Shown in pieces: positions 40,397-52,060 of a DNA stretch of 64,000 bases; within the stretch, counting starts at the first letter, position 1; each line of letters starts with the position of its first letter. The stretch is from contig JAISFR010000004.1 of assembly GCA_031263565.1 (NCBI GenBank), positions 1 to 64,000 on the forward strand. Direction: 5' to 3'. The notes below the pieces were generated by a model. The model ran no database searches. It was given only the letters and a program-made list of their open reading frames with translations, and was not told the DNA's origin. The DNA comes from Candidatus Adiutrix sp. GTDB taxonomy: Bacteria > Desulfobacterota > Desulfarculia > Adiutricales > Adiutricaceae. Made by a program: the position numbers and the translations under genes.

Positions 40397-40798
40397 CTAA
40401 GGGGTTTTCACCACCGCCGGATCCCATTCAAAGAGTTCGGCCCCGCTCTCGCCCAAAGCCAAATAACGGAAAACCGAAAAATCTATGGCCAGGTAGCTCC
40501 GGACGCCGCCGTCTTCCAGGAGCACCAGTAAATCATGGGGTTCTGGGGAGAGCCTGACTTGAAAAGTATGCCGCTGGCCGGGCTTCAGGCGGTGACCGCC
40601 TAAAAGCGCCTGATCGCCGTAAAAGTCCTGATCGACCCGACGGACGTAAATATCGCCATAGGTGTCAGGGCTGGCATTTTCGATGGTGATGGTCAGGAAT
40701 TCCGACGCCTGTTCGGCCTGGGCCCCGGTCGGGCCCAAAAGCGCCATAAAAGCCAGAGACAATTTCAAGAGCCACAGCTTTTTCCGCAACGGATTCAA
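40397..40798 (-). CDS. Small secreted hypothetical protein
   Basis: 133 residues from a TTG at 40798, six bases after GAGGGA; a TTG at 40819 would overlap the upstream gene by 11 bases. Signal peptide: a basic start (NPLRKKLW), then LLKLSLAFMALLGPTGAQA. The mature part is a small beta-rich domain (FLTITIENASPDTYGDIYVR, RHTFQVRLSPEPHDLLVLLE) like a fibronectin- or DUF-type fold; no family recognised. Ten bases downstream of the MBL-fold gene and likely cotranscribed. Confidence 0.7.
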   Translation of the reverse strand: MNPLRKKLWLLKLSLAFMALLGPTGAQAEQASEFLTITIENASPDTYGDIYVRRVDQDFYGDQALLGGHRLKPGQRHTFQVRLSPEPHDLLVLLEDGGVRSYLAIDFSVFRYLALGESGAELFEWDPAVVKTP

Positions 40799-40808
40799 GG
40801 CCGGTCCC

Positions 40809-41567
40809 TCACATTTCAAAAACAGCCGTGGGCCGCCATTGGTTGGCGGCCACCGGTTCCAAAGCGTCGTTCAGGGCCCGGCGGGCCGCCTCCAGGGCCA
40901 GTTCCGGGAGGTTGTTGGTCTCGGAAAGATGGGCCAGGATCAGGTGGGCCAGATCGCGGTGATAGAGCCCGGCCGCCAGTTGGGCGGCCATATCATTGGC
41001 CAGATGACCGGTCCGGCTGCGGACCCGCTGTTTAAGCGGCCAGGGGTAAGGCCCGCTCATCAGTTTTTCATAATCGTGATTGAATTCCAGAACCAGGGCC
41101 CGAAGGCCCCGGTAACTCTGCCTGATCAGTTCCGTGGGAGCGCCCAGGTCCGTGGCCAGGCCCAGGCGGCCGGCGGAGCTTTCCACCAGAAAAGCCACCG
41201 GGTCCCGGGCGTCGTGGGAAATTGGCAGGGTTCTGATCTTCAGAGGGCCGAAATCCAACTGGTCGCCGGTGCGGAAAAGCTGCCACTGAACCTTGCCCAC
41301 CTGGAAGCCGGCCCCTTCCCGGGTGCCCTGGTTGGCCAGGATCGGGATCTTCAGAGCCCGGGCCAGGGGCCCCAGGCCGCTGATGTGGTCGCGGTGTTCG
41401 TGGCTGACCAGAACACAGCCCAGCTTGCGCGGATCCAGGCCGGCCAGTTCGGCCCGCTTCTTAAATTCATTAAAAGACAGGCCGCAATCCAGCAGAACGG
41501 CCAGACCGCCCTCCTCCACCCAAACCGCGTTGCCCCGGCTGCCGCTGGCCAAAACACAGAATTTCAT
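40809..41567 (-). CDS. MBL-fold metallohydrolase, YycJ/WalJ-like
   Basis: 252 residues, metallo-beta-lactamase fold. KFCVLASGSRGNAVWV at the N-terminus and SHEHRDHISGLG (HxHxDH zinc ligands) are typical of YycJ/WalJ, with PISHDARDPVAFLVE, LATDLGAPTELI and HLILAHLSETNN completing the ligands. The YycJ group has been linked to DNA exonuclease and mismatch-repair functions in Bacillus. Here it follows dut by 22 bases at the end of the RNA/translation operon. Confidence 0.9.
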   Translation of the reverse strand: MKFCVLASGSRGNAVWVEEGGLAVLLDCGLSFNEFKKRAELAGLDPRKLGCVLVSHEHRDHISGLGPLARALKIPILANQGTREGAGFQVGKVQWQLFRTGDQLDFGPLKIRTLPISHDARDPVAFLVESSAGRLGLATDLGAPTELIRQSYRGLRALVLEFNHDYEKLMSGPYPWPLKQRVRSRTGHLANDMAAQLAAGLYHRDLAHLILAHLSETNNLPELALEAARRALNDALEPVAANQWRPTAVFEM

Positions 41568-41589
41568 CTAATCGCCGCCTGCAGCAGAA

Positions 41590-42048
41590 TCAGACTGAAG
41601 TGGAACCAAAGCCCCCGACGCCCCGTTTGGTCGCCGGCAGTTCCTCCACAATCAAAATTTCCGGATGTTCCACCCGGCTGACGATCATCTGGGCCACCCG
41701 GTCCCCGCGCTGAATGGTCACCGCCTCGCGGCCCAGATTGATCATGGGCAGTTGGAGCTCGCCGCGGTAATCCGAGTCGATGGTGCCGGGCGTATTGACC
41801 AGGGTCAGGCCCTTTTTCAGGGCCAGGCCGCTGCGGGGCCGCACCTGGCCTTCATAGCCCGCCGGGATGGCCACCGCCCAGCCGGTGGGCAGCAGATGAA
41901 TTTCGCCCGGCTCAATGGTCAGGGCTTCCCTGACTCCGGCGGCCAGGTCCAGGCCGGCCGCGCCGACGCTCTGAAAGGCCGGGAGCGGCAGGTCGGCGTC
42001 CTCCTGGGGTCTCACTCGTTTAAATTCCAGCAGCATCAGCTCCCTCAC
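41590..42048 (-). CDS. dut: Deoxyuridine triphosphatase
   Basis: 152 residues, trimeric dUTPase. All five motifs are visible: AGLDLAAGV (I), RPRSGLALKKG (II), NTPGTIDSDYRGE (III), RVAQMIVSRV (IV) and RGVGGFGST (V). It hydrolyses dUTP to dUMP. The ATG at 42048 overlaps the peptidase stop (ATGA), and an in-frame ATG five codons on is possible. Confidence 0.96.
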   Translation of the reverse strand: MRELMLLEFKRVRPQEDADLPLPAFQSVGAAGLDLAAGVREALTIEPGEIHLLPTGWAVAIPAGYEGQVRPRSGLALKKGLTLVNTPGTIDSDYRGELQLPMINLGREAVTIQRGDRVAQMIVSRVEHPEILIVEELPATKRGVGGFGSTSV

Positions 42049-43286
42049 TCAAAGTCTTTGCGGGACAAAGGACCCAAAACGCAGACGGCCAGACGGTCTT
42101 CGGCCCAGTACTGATCGGCCAATTCCCGCAAATCTTCCCGGCTCACGGCCTTAAGGCGGCGGCAGGTTTCGGCCAGGGAGACGGCCCGGCCGAAGAGCAG
42201 TTCGTTTTTGGCCAGGCGGGACATGCGGTTCTCAACAGTTTCCGAACCCAGGATCAGGCCCGTTATCAGGCCTTCCACGGCCTCGTTCAACTCGGCGGCG
42301 CCCGGAGCCTCGCGGCGCAGCCGTTTCAGTTCAGCCAAAACCAGGTCTCTGGTCCGGGCGGCCCGTTCCGGAGAGGTGGCCGCGTAAATTTCCAGGGCGC
42401 CGGCTTTCAGGAAGGCGCTGTAACTGGAATAAACGCTGTAGGCCAGCCCCCGACGCTCCCGGATTTCCTGAAAAAGGCGGCTGGAGAAGCCGTCGCCCAA
42501 TATCCGGCTCAAAACAGCGGCCGCCTGGCGCCGGTCGTCCTCGATCTCAGGGAAATCGCTCCTGATCACCATATGGGCCTGTTCCAGACGCCGCCGCCTG
42601 ACCGTCAGGCCATATCGGCTTTCAGGGGCTTCAAGCAGCCGTTCGGCCAGGGCCGGGCGGGCCTTGAGGCGGACGGAGAGCAGATCGGCCAGGCGTTGAT
42701 GTTCCACCGCTCCGGCCGCGCTGATCACCAGGCGCGGCCCGGGGCATTGACGGTCCAGCCAGATTAAGATCTGTTCCCGCTTCAAAGCGGCGACCGAAAG
42801 CCGAGTACCGGCCACCGGGCGGCCCAAGTGGTGGCCGGGCCAGAAACCGGCGGCGGCCAGATCGTGGACCATCTCTTCGGGCTCGTCTTCGATCATGGCT
42901 ATTTCCTGCTGGATGACCCGCTTTTCCAGTTCCAACTCGGCTTCATCATAAAGGGAATTTTGAAAAATGTCCACCAGGAGGTCGAGGGCCGATTCCAGAT
43001 CTTCCGGCCGGACCCGGGTGTGATAGCAGGTCTGTTCCCGGCTGGTGAAGGCGTTGGCCTGGCCGCCCTGCCGGTCGATCTCCCGGGCGATGGCCGTTTT
43101 GTCGCGGCCGGGGGTGCCCTTGAAGACCATGTGTTCAATGAGATGAGCCAGGCCGTTTTCCTCAGGGCTCTCATCCCGCGCCCCGGCATCGACCCAGATG
43201 CCCAGGGCCACGGACGCGGCGCCCGGCATCTTCTCGCTCAACAGGCGAAGGCCGTTGTCTAATACGGTTTTACGTATGTTTTTCAT
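42045..43286 (-). CDS. M16-family zinc metallopeptidase (processing-peptidase-like)
   Basis: 413 residues. Inverzincin motif HLIEHMVFKGT (HxxEH), then EKRVIQQEIAMIEDEP supplies the downstream glutamate ligand. GLRLLSEKMPGAASVALGIWVDAG is the typical N-terminus, and RRGLAYSVYSSYS lies in the second half. Cytoplasmic by lack of signal. The gene commonly follows pnp in Bacteria, as here, 120 bases after a terminator. The target is unknown; homologues include YmxG and PqqF-related peptidases. Confidence 0.94.
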   Translation of the reverse strand: MKNIRKTVLDNGLRLLSEKMPGAASVALGIWVDAGARDESPEENGLAHLIEHMVFKGTPGRDKTAIAREIDRQGGQANAFTSREQTCYHTRVRPEDLESALDLLVDIFQNSLYDEAELELEKRVIQQEIAMIEDEPEEMVHDLAAAGFWPGHHLGRPVAGTRLSVAALKREQILIWLDRQCPGPRLVISAAGAVEHQRLADLLSVRLKARPALAERLLEAPESRYGLTVRRRRLEQAHMVIRSDFPEIEDDRRQAAAVLSRILGDGFSSRLFQEIRERRGLAYSVYSSYSAFLKAGALEIYAATSPERAARTRDLVLAELKRLRREAPGAAELNEAVEGLITGLILGSETVENRMSRLAKNELLFGRAVSLAETCRRLKAVSREDLRELADQYWAEDRLAVCVLGPLSRKDFE

Positions 43287-43340
43287 TTGGCTGGCCGGGA
43301 ACTCTAAAAATTCCCTTTTTTGAGGCGCCCCTGTATAAAA

Positions 43341-43377
43341 GCCGGCGGCCGCGCTTGATGGACGAGGCCGCCGGCTT
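43341..43377 (-). terminator. Intrinsic terminator of pnp
   Basis: GCCGGCGGCC (43341-43350) and GGCCGCCGGC (43366-43375) form a perfect 10-base stem around 15 bases. Read on the minus strand it is followed by TTTTAT, 30 bases after the pnp stop. The peptidase-dut genes may thus need their own promoter or read-through. Confidence 0.75.
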
Positions 43378-43406
43378 GACTTAAGTCAGGATAAAGGAAG
43401 CGCGGC

Positions 43407-45485
43407 TCAGTTTTCTTCCAGAACCGCCCGGCGGGACAGCCGGATCTTGCCCTGCTTGTCGATGCCCAGAACCTTGACGTCGATCAGGTCGCCTTCCTTG
43501 ACCACATCGGTGACCCGCTGAACCCGTTCCGAGGCCAGTTGGGAGATGTGGACCAGGCCGTCGGTGCCGGGCAGGATTTCCACGAAAGCGCCGAAGTCCA
43601 TAATCTTGACCACCCGGCCGTGGTAGATCTTATCCACCTCGGCCTCCTGGGTATAGCGGCGCACGGCGGCCACCGCGGCCTCGGCCTTTTCGGCCGTGGG
43701 GGCGTAGATGGTGACCTTGCCGCTGTCTTCGACTTCCAGGCGGGAGTCGGTTTCGGTCTGGATGGACTTGATGATCTTGCCGCCGGGGCCGATGACGTCT
43801 TTGATCTTTTCCGGATTGATCTCAATGACGGTCATCTTGGGGGCGTACTGGGAAATTTCGGCCTTGGGTTTTTCCAGGACTTCCTTCATCTTGCCCAGAA
43901 TATGCAGGCGGCCGCTCCGGGCCTGTTCCAGGGCCCGGGTCATGATCTCCCGGGTGACCCCGCTGATCTTGATGTCCATCTGTACGGCGGTGATGCCCCC
44001 GGCGGTGCCGGTCACCTTGAAGTCCATATCGCCCAGATGGTCCTCATCGCCCAGGATATCGGTCAGGATGACGACCTTTTCGCCTTCCACCACCAGGCCC
44101 ATGGCCACGCCGGCCACCGGGGCCTTGATGGGTACGCCCGCATCCATCAGCGACAGGGAGCCGGAACAGACCGAGGCCATGGAGGAGGAACCGTTGGATT
44201 CCATGATTTCCGAGACCACCCGGATGGTGTAGGGAAATTTGTCGTGAGGCGGAACCACGGCCCGGAGAGCCCGTTCGGCCAGCGCTCCGTGCCCGATTTC
44301 CCGGCGCCCGGGAGCGCCCAGGCGTTTGACTTCACCGGTGCAGTAAGGCGGGAAATTGTAATGGAACATAAAGGTTTTGGAGCTTTCACCGATCAGGGTG
44401 TCCAGGCGCTGATCGTCATAGCTGGTGCCCAGGGTGGTCACCCCCAGGCTCTGGGTCTCGCCCCGGGTGAAAAGAGCCGAACCATGGGCCCGCGGCAGAT
44501 AGGACACTTCGCAGGCGATGGGCCGCACCTCGTCAAGGGCCCGGCCGTCAATGCGCCGGCCGTCGTTGACGATCATGCCGCGCAGGATATCGCTTTCCAG
44601 CTTGCGGAGAGCGTAGCCGACGTCCCCCTGGCTGTCCGGGTACGGCCCGGCCAGGGCGGCCACGGCTTCGACTTTTAGCTGGGCGATCTTCTTCTGGCGG
44701 GCCTGTTTTTCCTTGGTGGTCAGGGCTGCCAGCATGGGAGCCCTGAAGTCGGCGGCCACCTTGTCCAGCACTTCCTGGTTACGTTCAATCTCCTCTACGG
44801 CCCGCTTTTCCTTGCCGCAGGCTTTCTGCAGTTCCAACTGCAGATCCAAAAGCGGCTGGATAGCTTCCTGAGCCATGAAAACCGCATCCAGGATTTCGGC
44901 CTCGCTGGCTTCCCGGGCGCCGCCCTCGACCATGACCACCGCTTCGCGGCTGGCGGCCACGATGAGGGTCAGGTCCGAAGCTTCAAGCTGGGTCTGGGTG
45001 GGGTTGGCGATGAACCGGCCGTCCACCCGCACCACCCGGACGCCGGCAATGGGTCCGGCAAAGGGAATATCCGAGAGGGTCAGGGCGCAGGAGACGCCCA
45101 GCATGGCCAGAAGGTCGGGGTCGTATTTGTCGTCCACGCTGACGGCCTGGGCAATAACCTGAGTTTCATAGGTCCAGTTCTTATTGAAGAGGGGGCGGCA
45201 GGGGCGGTCGATAAAGCGGGAAGTCAGGGTCTCCTTTTCCGAAGGCCGCCCGATTTCCCGGCGAAAAAAATTGCCGGGGATGCGGCCCACGGCGTAAAAG
45301 CGCTCCAGATAATCAACGGTCAGGGGCACGAAGTCCAGGCCCTCCCGTTTTTCATTGGAGGCCGTGGCCGTGGCCAGAATCATGGTTTCGCCCATGCGGA
45401 CAATGACCGAAGCCCCGGCCTGGCGGGCCACTTGACCGGTTTCAATGGAGACGACCACGTCACCGAATTTAGTTTCTACTTTCAT
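43407..45485 (-). CDS. pnp: Polyribonucleotide nucleotidyltransferase (PNPase)
   Basis: 692 residues, start placed at 45485 (MKVETKFGD); the longer frame has no ribosome-binding site. Two RNase PH domains ([20 protein letters not shown] and [13 protein letters not shown] in the first; [33 protein letters not shown] and GSSSMASVC in the second) flank an alpha-helical linker. KH ([20 protein letters not shown]) and S1 ([20 protein letters not shown]) follow. It degrades RNA 3'-to-5' phosphorolytically and can add tails. Follows rpsO, as in most Proteobacteria. Confidence 0.97.
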   Translation of the reverse strand: MKVETKFGDVVVSIETGQVARQAGASVIVRMGETMILATATASNEKREGLDFVPLTVDYLERFYAVGRIPGNFFRREIGRPSEKETLTSRFIDRPCRPLFNKNWTYETQVIAQAVSVDDKYDPDLLAMLGVSCALTLSDIPFAGPIAGVRVVRVDGRFIANPTQTQLEASDLTLIVAASREAVVMVEGGAREASEAEILDAVFMAQEAIQPLLDLQLELQKACGKEKRAVEEIERNQEVLDKVAADFRAPMLAALTTKEKQARQKKIAQLKVEAVAALAGPYPDSQGDVGYALRKLESDILRGMIVNDGRRIDGRALDEVRPIACEVSYLPRAHGSALFTRGETQSLGVTTLGTSYDDQRLDTLIGESSKTFMFHYNFPPYCTGEVKRLGAPGRREIGHGALAERALRAVVPPHDKFPYTIRVVSEIMESNGSSSMASVCSGSLSLMDAGVPIKAPVAGVAMGLVVEGEKVVILTDILGDEDHLGDMDFKVTGTAGGITAVQMDIKISGVTREIMTRALEQARSGRLHILGKMKEVLEKPKAEISQYAPKMTVIEINPEKIKDVIGPGGKIIKSIQTETDSRLEVEDSGKVTIYAPTAEKAEAAVAAVRRYTQEAEVDKIYHGRVVKIMDFGAFVEILPGTDGLVHISQLASERVQRVTDVVKEGDLIDVKVLGIDKQGKIRLSRRAVLEEN

Positions 45486-45620
45486 TTTTGTCTCTTTCTC
45501 CAGCATCGGGCGGCCGACGCGGCCGATCTGGCGTTATGGGCGTCATAATGACTGAACAACGCCAACAAACCGGTCGCCCAACCCGGCGGAGGCCTCCCAG
45601 GTCCTCCGCAAACCTAAAGT

Positions 45621-45644
45621 TTCAATTTTCAATCGAAAATTGAA
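45621..45644. promoter_or_regulatory. Ten-base perfect hairpin in the rpsO-pnp leader
   Basis: TTCAATTTTC (45621-45630) and GAAAATTGAA (45635-45644) pair perfectly around four bases. It lies on the pnp transcript 136 bases before its ATG. In E. coli the pnp leader hairpin is cut by RNase III and PNPase represses itself; a similar role is inferred. Confidence 0.5.
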
Positions 45645-45652
45645 TTTCTAAT

Positions 45653-45696
45653 ACAAGCGGGCGGCCGGAAGTCAATTCTTCCGTCCGCCCGCTTGT
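45653..45696. terminator. Long stem-loop after rpsO
   Basis: Arms of 19 bases (45653-45671 and 45678-45696) with one mismatch around TCAATT, starting six bases after the rpsO stop on the minus strand. There is no clean T-run, so it may attenuate, protect or be an RNase III site rather than a strict terminator. Confidence 0.6.
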
Positions 45697-45702
45697 GCTT
45701 AC

Positions 45703-45972
45703 TTATTTACGCAGGCCCAAGCGTCCGATCAGGTCGCGGTAACGGTTGATGTCCTGCTTTTTGAGATAATTCAATAAACGGCGGCGCTGCCCGACCAGCT
45801 TCAGAAGGCCCCGTCGGGAACTGTGGTCTTTGTGATGGTATTTGAAATGCCCGGTCAGGTTGACGATGCGTTCGGTCAGGAGGGCTACCTGAACCTCGGG
45901 GCTTCCGGTGTCGGAATCATGGGTGCGGTAGGCTTCAATCAGTTCACGGGTTTTTTCAGTGGTCATGGACAT
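45703..45972 (-). CDS. rpsO: Ribosomal protein S15
   Basis: 89 residues, standard length. [41 protein letters not shown] and [20 protein letters not shown] are highly conserved. It binds 16S rRNA helices 20-22 and helps assemble the 30S platform. AAGGAG lies seven bases before the ATG. Followed by a long stem-loop and then pnp. Confidence 0.98.
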   Translation of the reverse strand: MSMTTEKTRELIEAYRTHDSDTGSPEVQVALLTERIVNLTGHFKYHHKDHSSRRGLLKLVGQRRRLLNYLKKQDINRYRDLIGRLGLRK

Positions 45973-46004
45973 GTCTAACTCCTTGCCTGGCGGCGCAGTC
46001 GGCG

Positions 46005-46937
46005 TCAGTCGCCGTAGTTGAAGACCCGCAGAGGCCGCAAGTAAGGCCTCCGGGGCGCTGGGGCTCCAAGGGAGCCCTGGTCATGGACCCGGCCCAGACC
46101 GCTTAAGCGGCCTGAGGGGTCCAAAATTCGATACTGTCCGGCCGGTTCTTCCGGGCGGGCCAGGGTCTGGCCCTGGAAAAAACGCCGGCTTTCCTCGTCG
46201 CTCAAAACCAGGGCCGGCCAGTCCGGCAAAGCCTCAGCCGGGGGAATCAAGCCCCGGCCCCAGTCTTCTTCACTCCAGGCGGCCACCTGTTCCAGGCCGG
46301 CGGCCCGGCTCAGGGACCAGGGGCCGACCGTTTCCCGCCGCAGACGGCTCAAGGCCGCGCCCGGCCCCAGTTCCCGCCCCAGATCACGGGCCAGGGATCT
46401 GATGTAATAACCGGAACCGACCTCGGCCTGAAAATCGGCCAGCGGCGGCTGGTAAGAGACGAGTCGCAAACGCCCGGCCCAAACCCGGCGGGCCGCAAGT
46501 TCCAGCGGCTGCCCGGCCCGGGCGGATTGGTGGGCCCGCCGGCCCTGAACTTTGACGGCCGAATAAGACGGCGGCACTTGCTCGTGCCAGCCCTCCCGGG
46601 CGCCCAGAGCGCGGACCAGCGCTTCTTCGGAAGGCCAGGGCCCCGCCGTTCTTTTCAGCAGCCGGCCCTCCAGGTCATCGGTGTCGGTGCTGAGCCCCAG
46701 TTCCAGTTGGCCGCAATAGCTTTTATCCAGACCGCTCAACCAGGGTTCCAGGCCGGTGGCCACCCCCAGGAGCAAAACCATCAGGCCGGTGGCCATGGGG
46801 TCCAGGGTGCCGCTGTGCCCCACTCTTTTCTGGCCGGCCAGTTTCCGCATTCTGGCCACCACATCGTGGCTGGTCAAGCCGGCCGGCTTATCAATCAGCA
46901 ACAGGCCGTGCCGATGGGCAATCCGGGCCGCGCTCAC
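46005..46937 (-). CDS. truB: tRNA pseudouridine-55 synthase TruB
   Basis: 310 residues from a GTG that overlaps the nrnA stop (GTGA). [20 protein letters not shown] and [13 protein letters not shown] (catalytic Asp in GTLDP) define Tru[24 protein letters not shown] and [14 protein letters not shown] follow, with a C-terminal PUA-like extension ([16 protein letters not shown]). It makes Psi55 in the T-loop of all elongator tRNAs. Confidence 0.97.
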   Translation of the reverse strand: MSAARIAHRHGLLLIDKPAGLTSHDVVARMRKLAGQKRVGHSGTLDPMATGLMVLLLGVATGLEPWLSGLDKSYCGQLELGLSTDTDDLEGRLLKRTAGPWPSEEALVRALGAREGWHEQVPPSYSAVKVQGRRAHQSARAGQPLELAARRVWAGRLRLVSYQPPLADFQAEVGSGYYIRSLARDLGRELGPGAALSRLRRETVGPWSLSRAAGLEQVAAWSEEDWGRGLIPPAEALPDWPALVLSDEESRRFFQGQTLARPEEPAGQYRILDPSGRLSGLGRVHDQGSLGAPAPRRPYLRPLRVFNYGD

Positions 46938-47959
46938 AGAAATTTTTCAGCCAGGCTCAGCAGATTTTCCAGGGCCTCCCGGGCATTGGCGGCCTGGGGA
47001 TCGTTATAGGCCGAAGCCTGCCGATGCCCCCCACCCCCGAAATGGCGGGCTAAAGAGGCCGCGTCCACATCTTCCCGGCTGCGCAGACTGACCCTGACGG
47101 ACCCCGGCCCCCAGCCGGAATCCTTGATCAGAGCGGCCAGGGTCACCCCGGCCAGAGAACGGCCCAATTCCACAAAATCTTCGGTATCGGCCATCAGCGC
47201 CCCGGTTTTGGCCAGCATCTCCGGGGTGACCGTCAAAGCGGCCAGGCGTCCCCCAAAATGGAGGGTCAAAGTTTCCAGGGCCAGCCCCATCAGTTTCATT
47301 CGACGCAGCGGCAGGCTCTTGTTGACCAGGCGGTCGACCTCTTCCAGGCTGCCGCCCAGTTCCACCAGATCGGCCGCGGCCCTGAGGGTTTCGGCCCGGG
47401 TGTTGCTCTGGCTGAAAAAGCCGGTGTCCGTGGTGACGGCCACTAAAATAGCCCGCAAAGCCGGCCGGGGAGGAAGCCAGCCCAGGGCCCGGATCAGACC
47501 CCAGACCAGTTCCCCGGTCGAAGAGGCCCCGGAATCGAGAATTGAGTTCGGGCCGGTCTGTTCATCCGGGGTCAGCAGGTGATGATCCAGCACCACCAGA
47601 GGAGCCGGCCGGGGCGCTTTGGCCAGGCCGGCCGCCAAGGTCAGCCCCCCCGGTCCCAGGCGGTCGAAACTGTGGCAGTCCAGAAGAACGACCAGATCAT
47701 AGCCGGCCGGATCATCCAGGCCGGTCTTGACGTTCAGCCCGTCCAAAAGAAAATTCAGATGCTCGGCCCAACTGCCGGTCAGGTGGACATCCACCTCCCG
47801 CCCCGTTTTGAGCATGGTCAAAGCCAGGCCGGCCGCCGAACCCAGGGCGTCGCCGTCAGGATTGTGATGGGTCAGGATCAGGACCCGGGAAGCGGCCGTC
47901 AATATCTCCCCGAGGCCCGGCGGCAGAAAGTCAGGCCGGCCGGCGACCGCCTCAGTCAT
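46934..47959 (-). CDS. nrnA: NrnA-like DHH nanoRNase / pAp phosphatase
   Basis: 341 residues. DHH: ILTHHNPDGDALGSAAGLAL, LLDCHSFDRLG, VVLDHHLLT, ASSTGELVW; DHHA1: VRVSLRSREDVDAASLARHF and GGGGHRQASAY. NrnA degrades 2-5 nt RNAs and dephosphorylates pAp. The position between rbfA and truB is the standard one in Firmicutes and Deltaproteobacteria. It overlaps rbfA by eight bases. Confidence 0.94.
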   Translation of the reverse strand: MTEAVAGRPDFLPPGLGEILTAASRVLILTHHNPDGDALGSAAGLALTMLKTGREVDVHLTGSWAEHLNFLLDGLNVKTGLDDPAGYDLVVLLDCHSFDRLGPGGLTLAAGLAKAPRPAPLVVLDHHLLTPDEQTGPNSILDSGASSTGELVWGLIRALGWLPPRPALRAILVAVTTDTGFFSQSNTRAETLRAAADLVELGGSLEEVDRLVNKSLPLRRMKLMGLALETLTLHFGGRLAALTVTPEMLAKTGALMADTEDFVELGRSLAGVTLAALIKDSGWGPGSVRVSLRSREDVDAASLARHFGGGGHRQASAYNDPQAANAREALENLLSLAEKFL

Positions 47960-48341
47960 CTTTCCGGTCCTCGCCGGCGGCGGCTTCCGAATCCTGAGAC
48001 GGCCCGCTCAAACTGTTCAGCAGTTCGTTCATCTGCTGGGCGTATTCCAGGTTCCGGTCAAATTCGAACTCGATCTCAGGGACGTATTTCAGGTTCAAGG
48101 TTTCGCCCAGGGCGGCCCGCACATAGCCGGCCGCCTTGCCCAGAGTCTTGGCGGCCGAGGTCTTGGCCTCTTCGCCGCCCAGAACGCTGTAGCGGACCAC
48201 GGCCTTCTTCAGGTCGGCCGTGACCCTGACCCCGGTGACGTTGACTTCCCTGAGGCGAGGGTCTTTGCTTTTACTCAGCAAAAGCTCGGCCACGGTCTCC
48301 CTGATAAGTTCGCTCATTTTTTCCAGGCGTCGCCGGGTCAT
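47952..48341 (-). CDS. rbfA: 30S ribosome-binding factor RbfA
   Basis: 129 residues. A KH-type fold: RRRLEKMSELIRETVAELLL, DPRLREVNVTGVRVTADLKK and AAGYVRAALGETLNLKYVPE. It binds the 30S head-platform interface during cold-sensitive 16S maturation. An acidic tail (SEAAAGEDRKDD) overlaps nrnA. The DUF503 gene is 88 bases upstream. Confidence 0.95.
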   Translation of the reverse strand: MTRRRLEKMSELIRETVAELLLSKSKDPRLREVNVTGVRVTADLKKAVVRYSVLGGEEAKTSAAKTLGKAAGYVRAALGETLNLKYVPEIEFEFDRNLEYAQQMNELLNSLSGPSQDSEAAAGEDRKDD

Positions 48342-48429
48342 GCCTCAATCGCTCCAGTGTCCTTGTATATTGGGAATCCCTATTGATTGCCGAATAAGCC
48401 TGACTGTGCCGGCCATCAGTCGCCCGGCC

Positions 48430-48723
48430 TCAGCCGAAAAAGAGGTCAAATTCCATTTCGGAATCAGCCACTTCGGCATCGGCATTATCTTCAATAAAAT
48501 CCAGGATATTATCCAGGACGGCATTCAGCACACGCTTATCCGGACCGCAGACCGCAAAGCCCAGGATGGCCGTTTCATAGACATCCTGACGGCCGACCTC
48601 GCTGACGCCCACATTGAAGCGGGCTCCGACCCGACCCAGAAGGCTCTTGATCACCTTGCGCTTGCCCTTGAGACTGGAATTGCCCTCCAGGTTCAGGGTG
48701 ACCTGCATCAAGCCGACGTGCAC
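48430..48723 (-). CDS. ylxP: DUF503 (YlxP-like) protein
   Basis: 97 residues from a GTG two bases after the infB stop. VGLMQVTLNLEGNSSLKGKR-VIKSLLGRV, NVGVSEVGRQDVYETAILGF and the acidic C-terminus match DUF503, a ferredoxin-like small protein encoded between infB and rbfA in many bacteria. It is linked by context to ribosome maturation. No catalytic residues evident. Confidence 0.92.
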   Translation of the reverse strand: MHVGLMQVTLNLEGNSSLKGKRKVIKSLLGRVGARFNVGVSEVGRQDVYETAILGFAVCGPDKRVLNAVLDNILDFIEDNADAEVADSEMEFDLFFG

Positions 48724-48725
48724 CT

Positions 48726-51668
<2,943 letters not shown>

Positions 51669-51730
51669 CCCGATACCTTCACCACTTTCCGACATCCGGG
51701 CATTATACCCCAAAGCAAAAGCACATGCCA

Positions 51731-52060
51731 TTATTTTAAGAGCGGCTGGCTATTTTTCCGGCCGGATTTAATATCGACCGCCAGAAGCTCAAGATCGGTC
51801 AAATCCGGATCTTCTTCGATCTTGAAAGCCCGCCTCCAGGCCCGTTTTTTCAAAAACATATCCAGGCAGCCGGCCGAATCCCGGCAGAGCCAGGCTCCCC
51901 GCCCCCCCAAACGACGCCGGCTGTCCCTGACCAGTTTCGGTCCGTCGGGACCGTCAATCAAAGCCAGACGACAGAGATCCGTCTGCTTCTTCCGACAGCG
52001 ACAGCCCAGACAGCTTCGTTCCGGGAGACGGCGATTGTCGGCGGGCTTCAAATTCTTCAA
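51731..52060 (-). CDS. ylxR: YlxR-family protein (DUF448)
   Basis: 109 residues from a TTG overlapping the nusA stop (TTGA). [21 protein letters not shown] (CxxCRxxK) and [14 protein letters not shown] are the DUF448/YlxR hallmarks; the C-terminus (RAWRRAFK) is typical. It is encoded between nusA and infB throughout Bacteria and has been reported as a nucleoid or RNase P-associated RNA-binding protein. Confidence 0.93.
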   Translation of the reverse strand: MKNLKPADNRRLPERSCLGCRCRKKQTDLCRLALIDGPDGPKLVRDSRRRLGGRGAWLCRDSAGCLDMFLKKRAWRRAFKIEEDPDLTDLELLAVDIKSGRKNSQPLLK

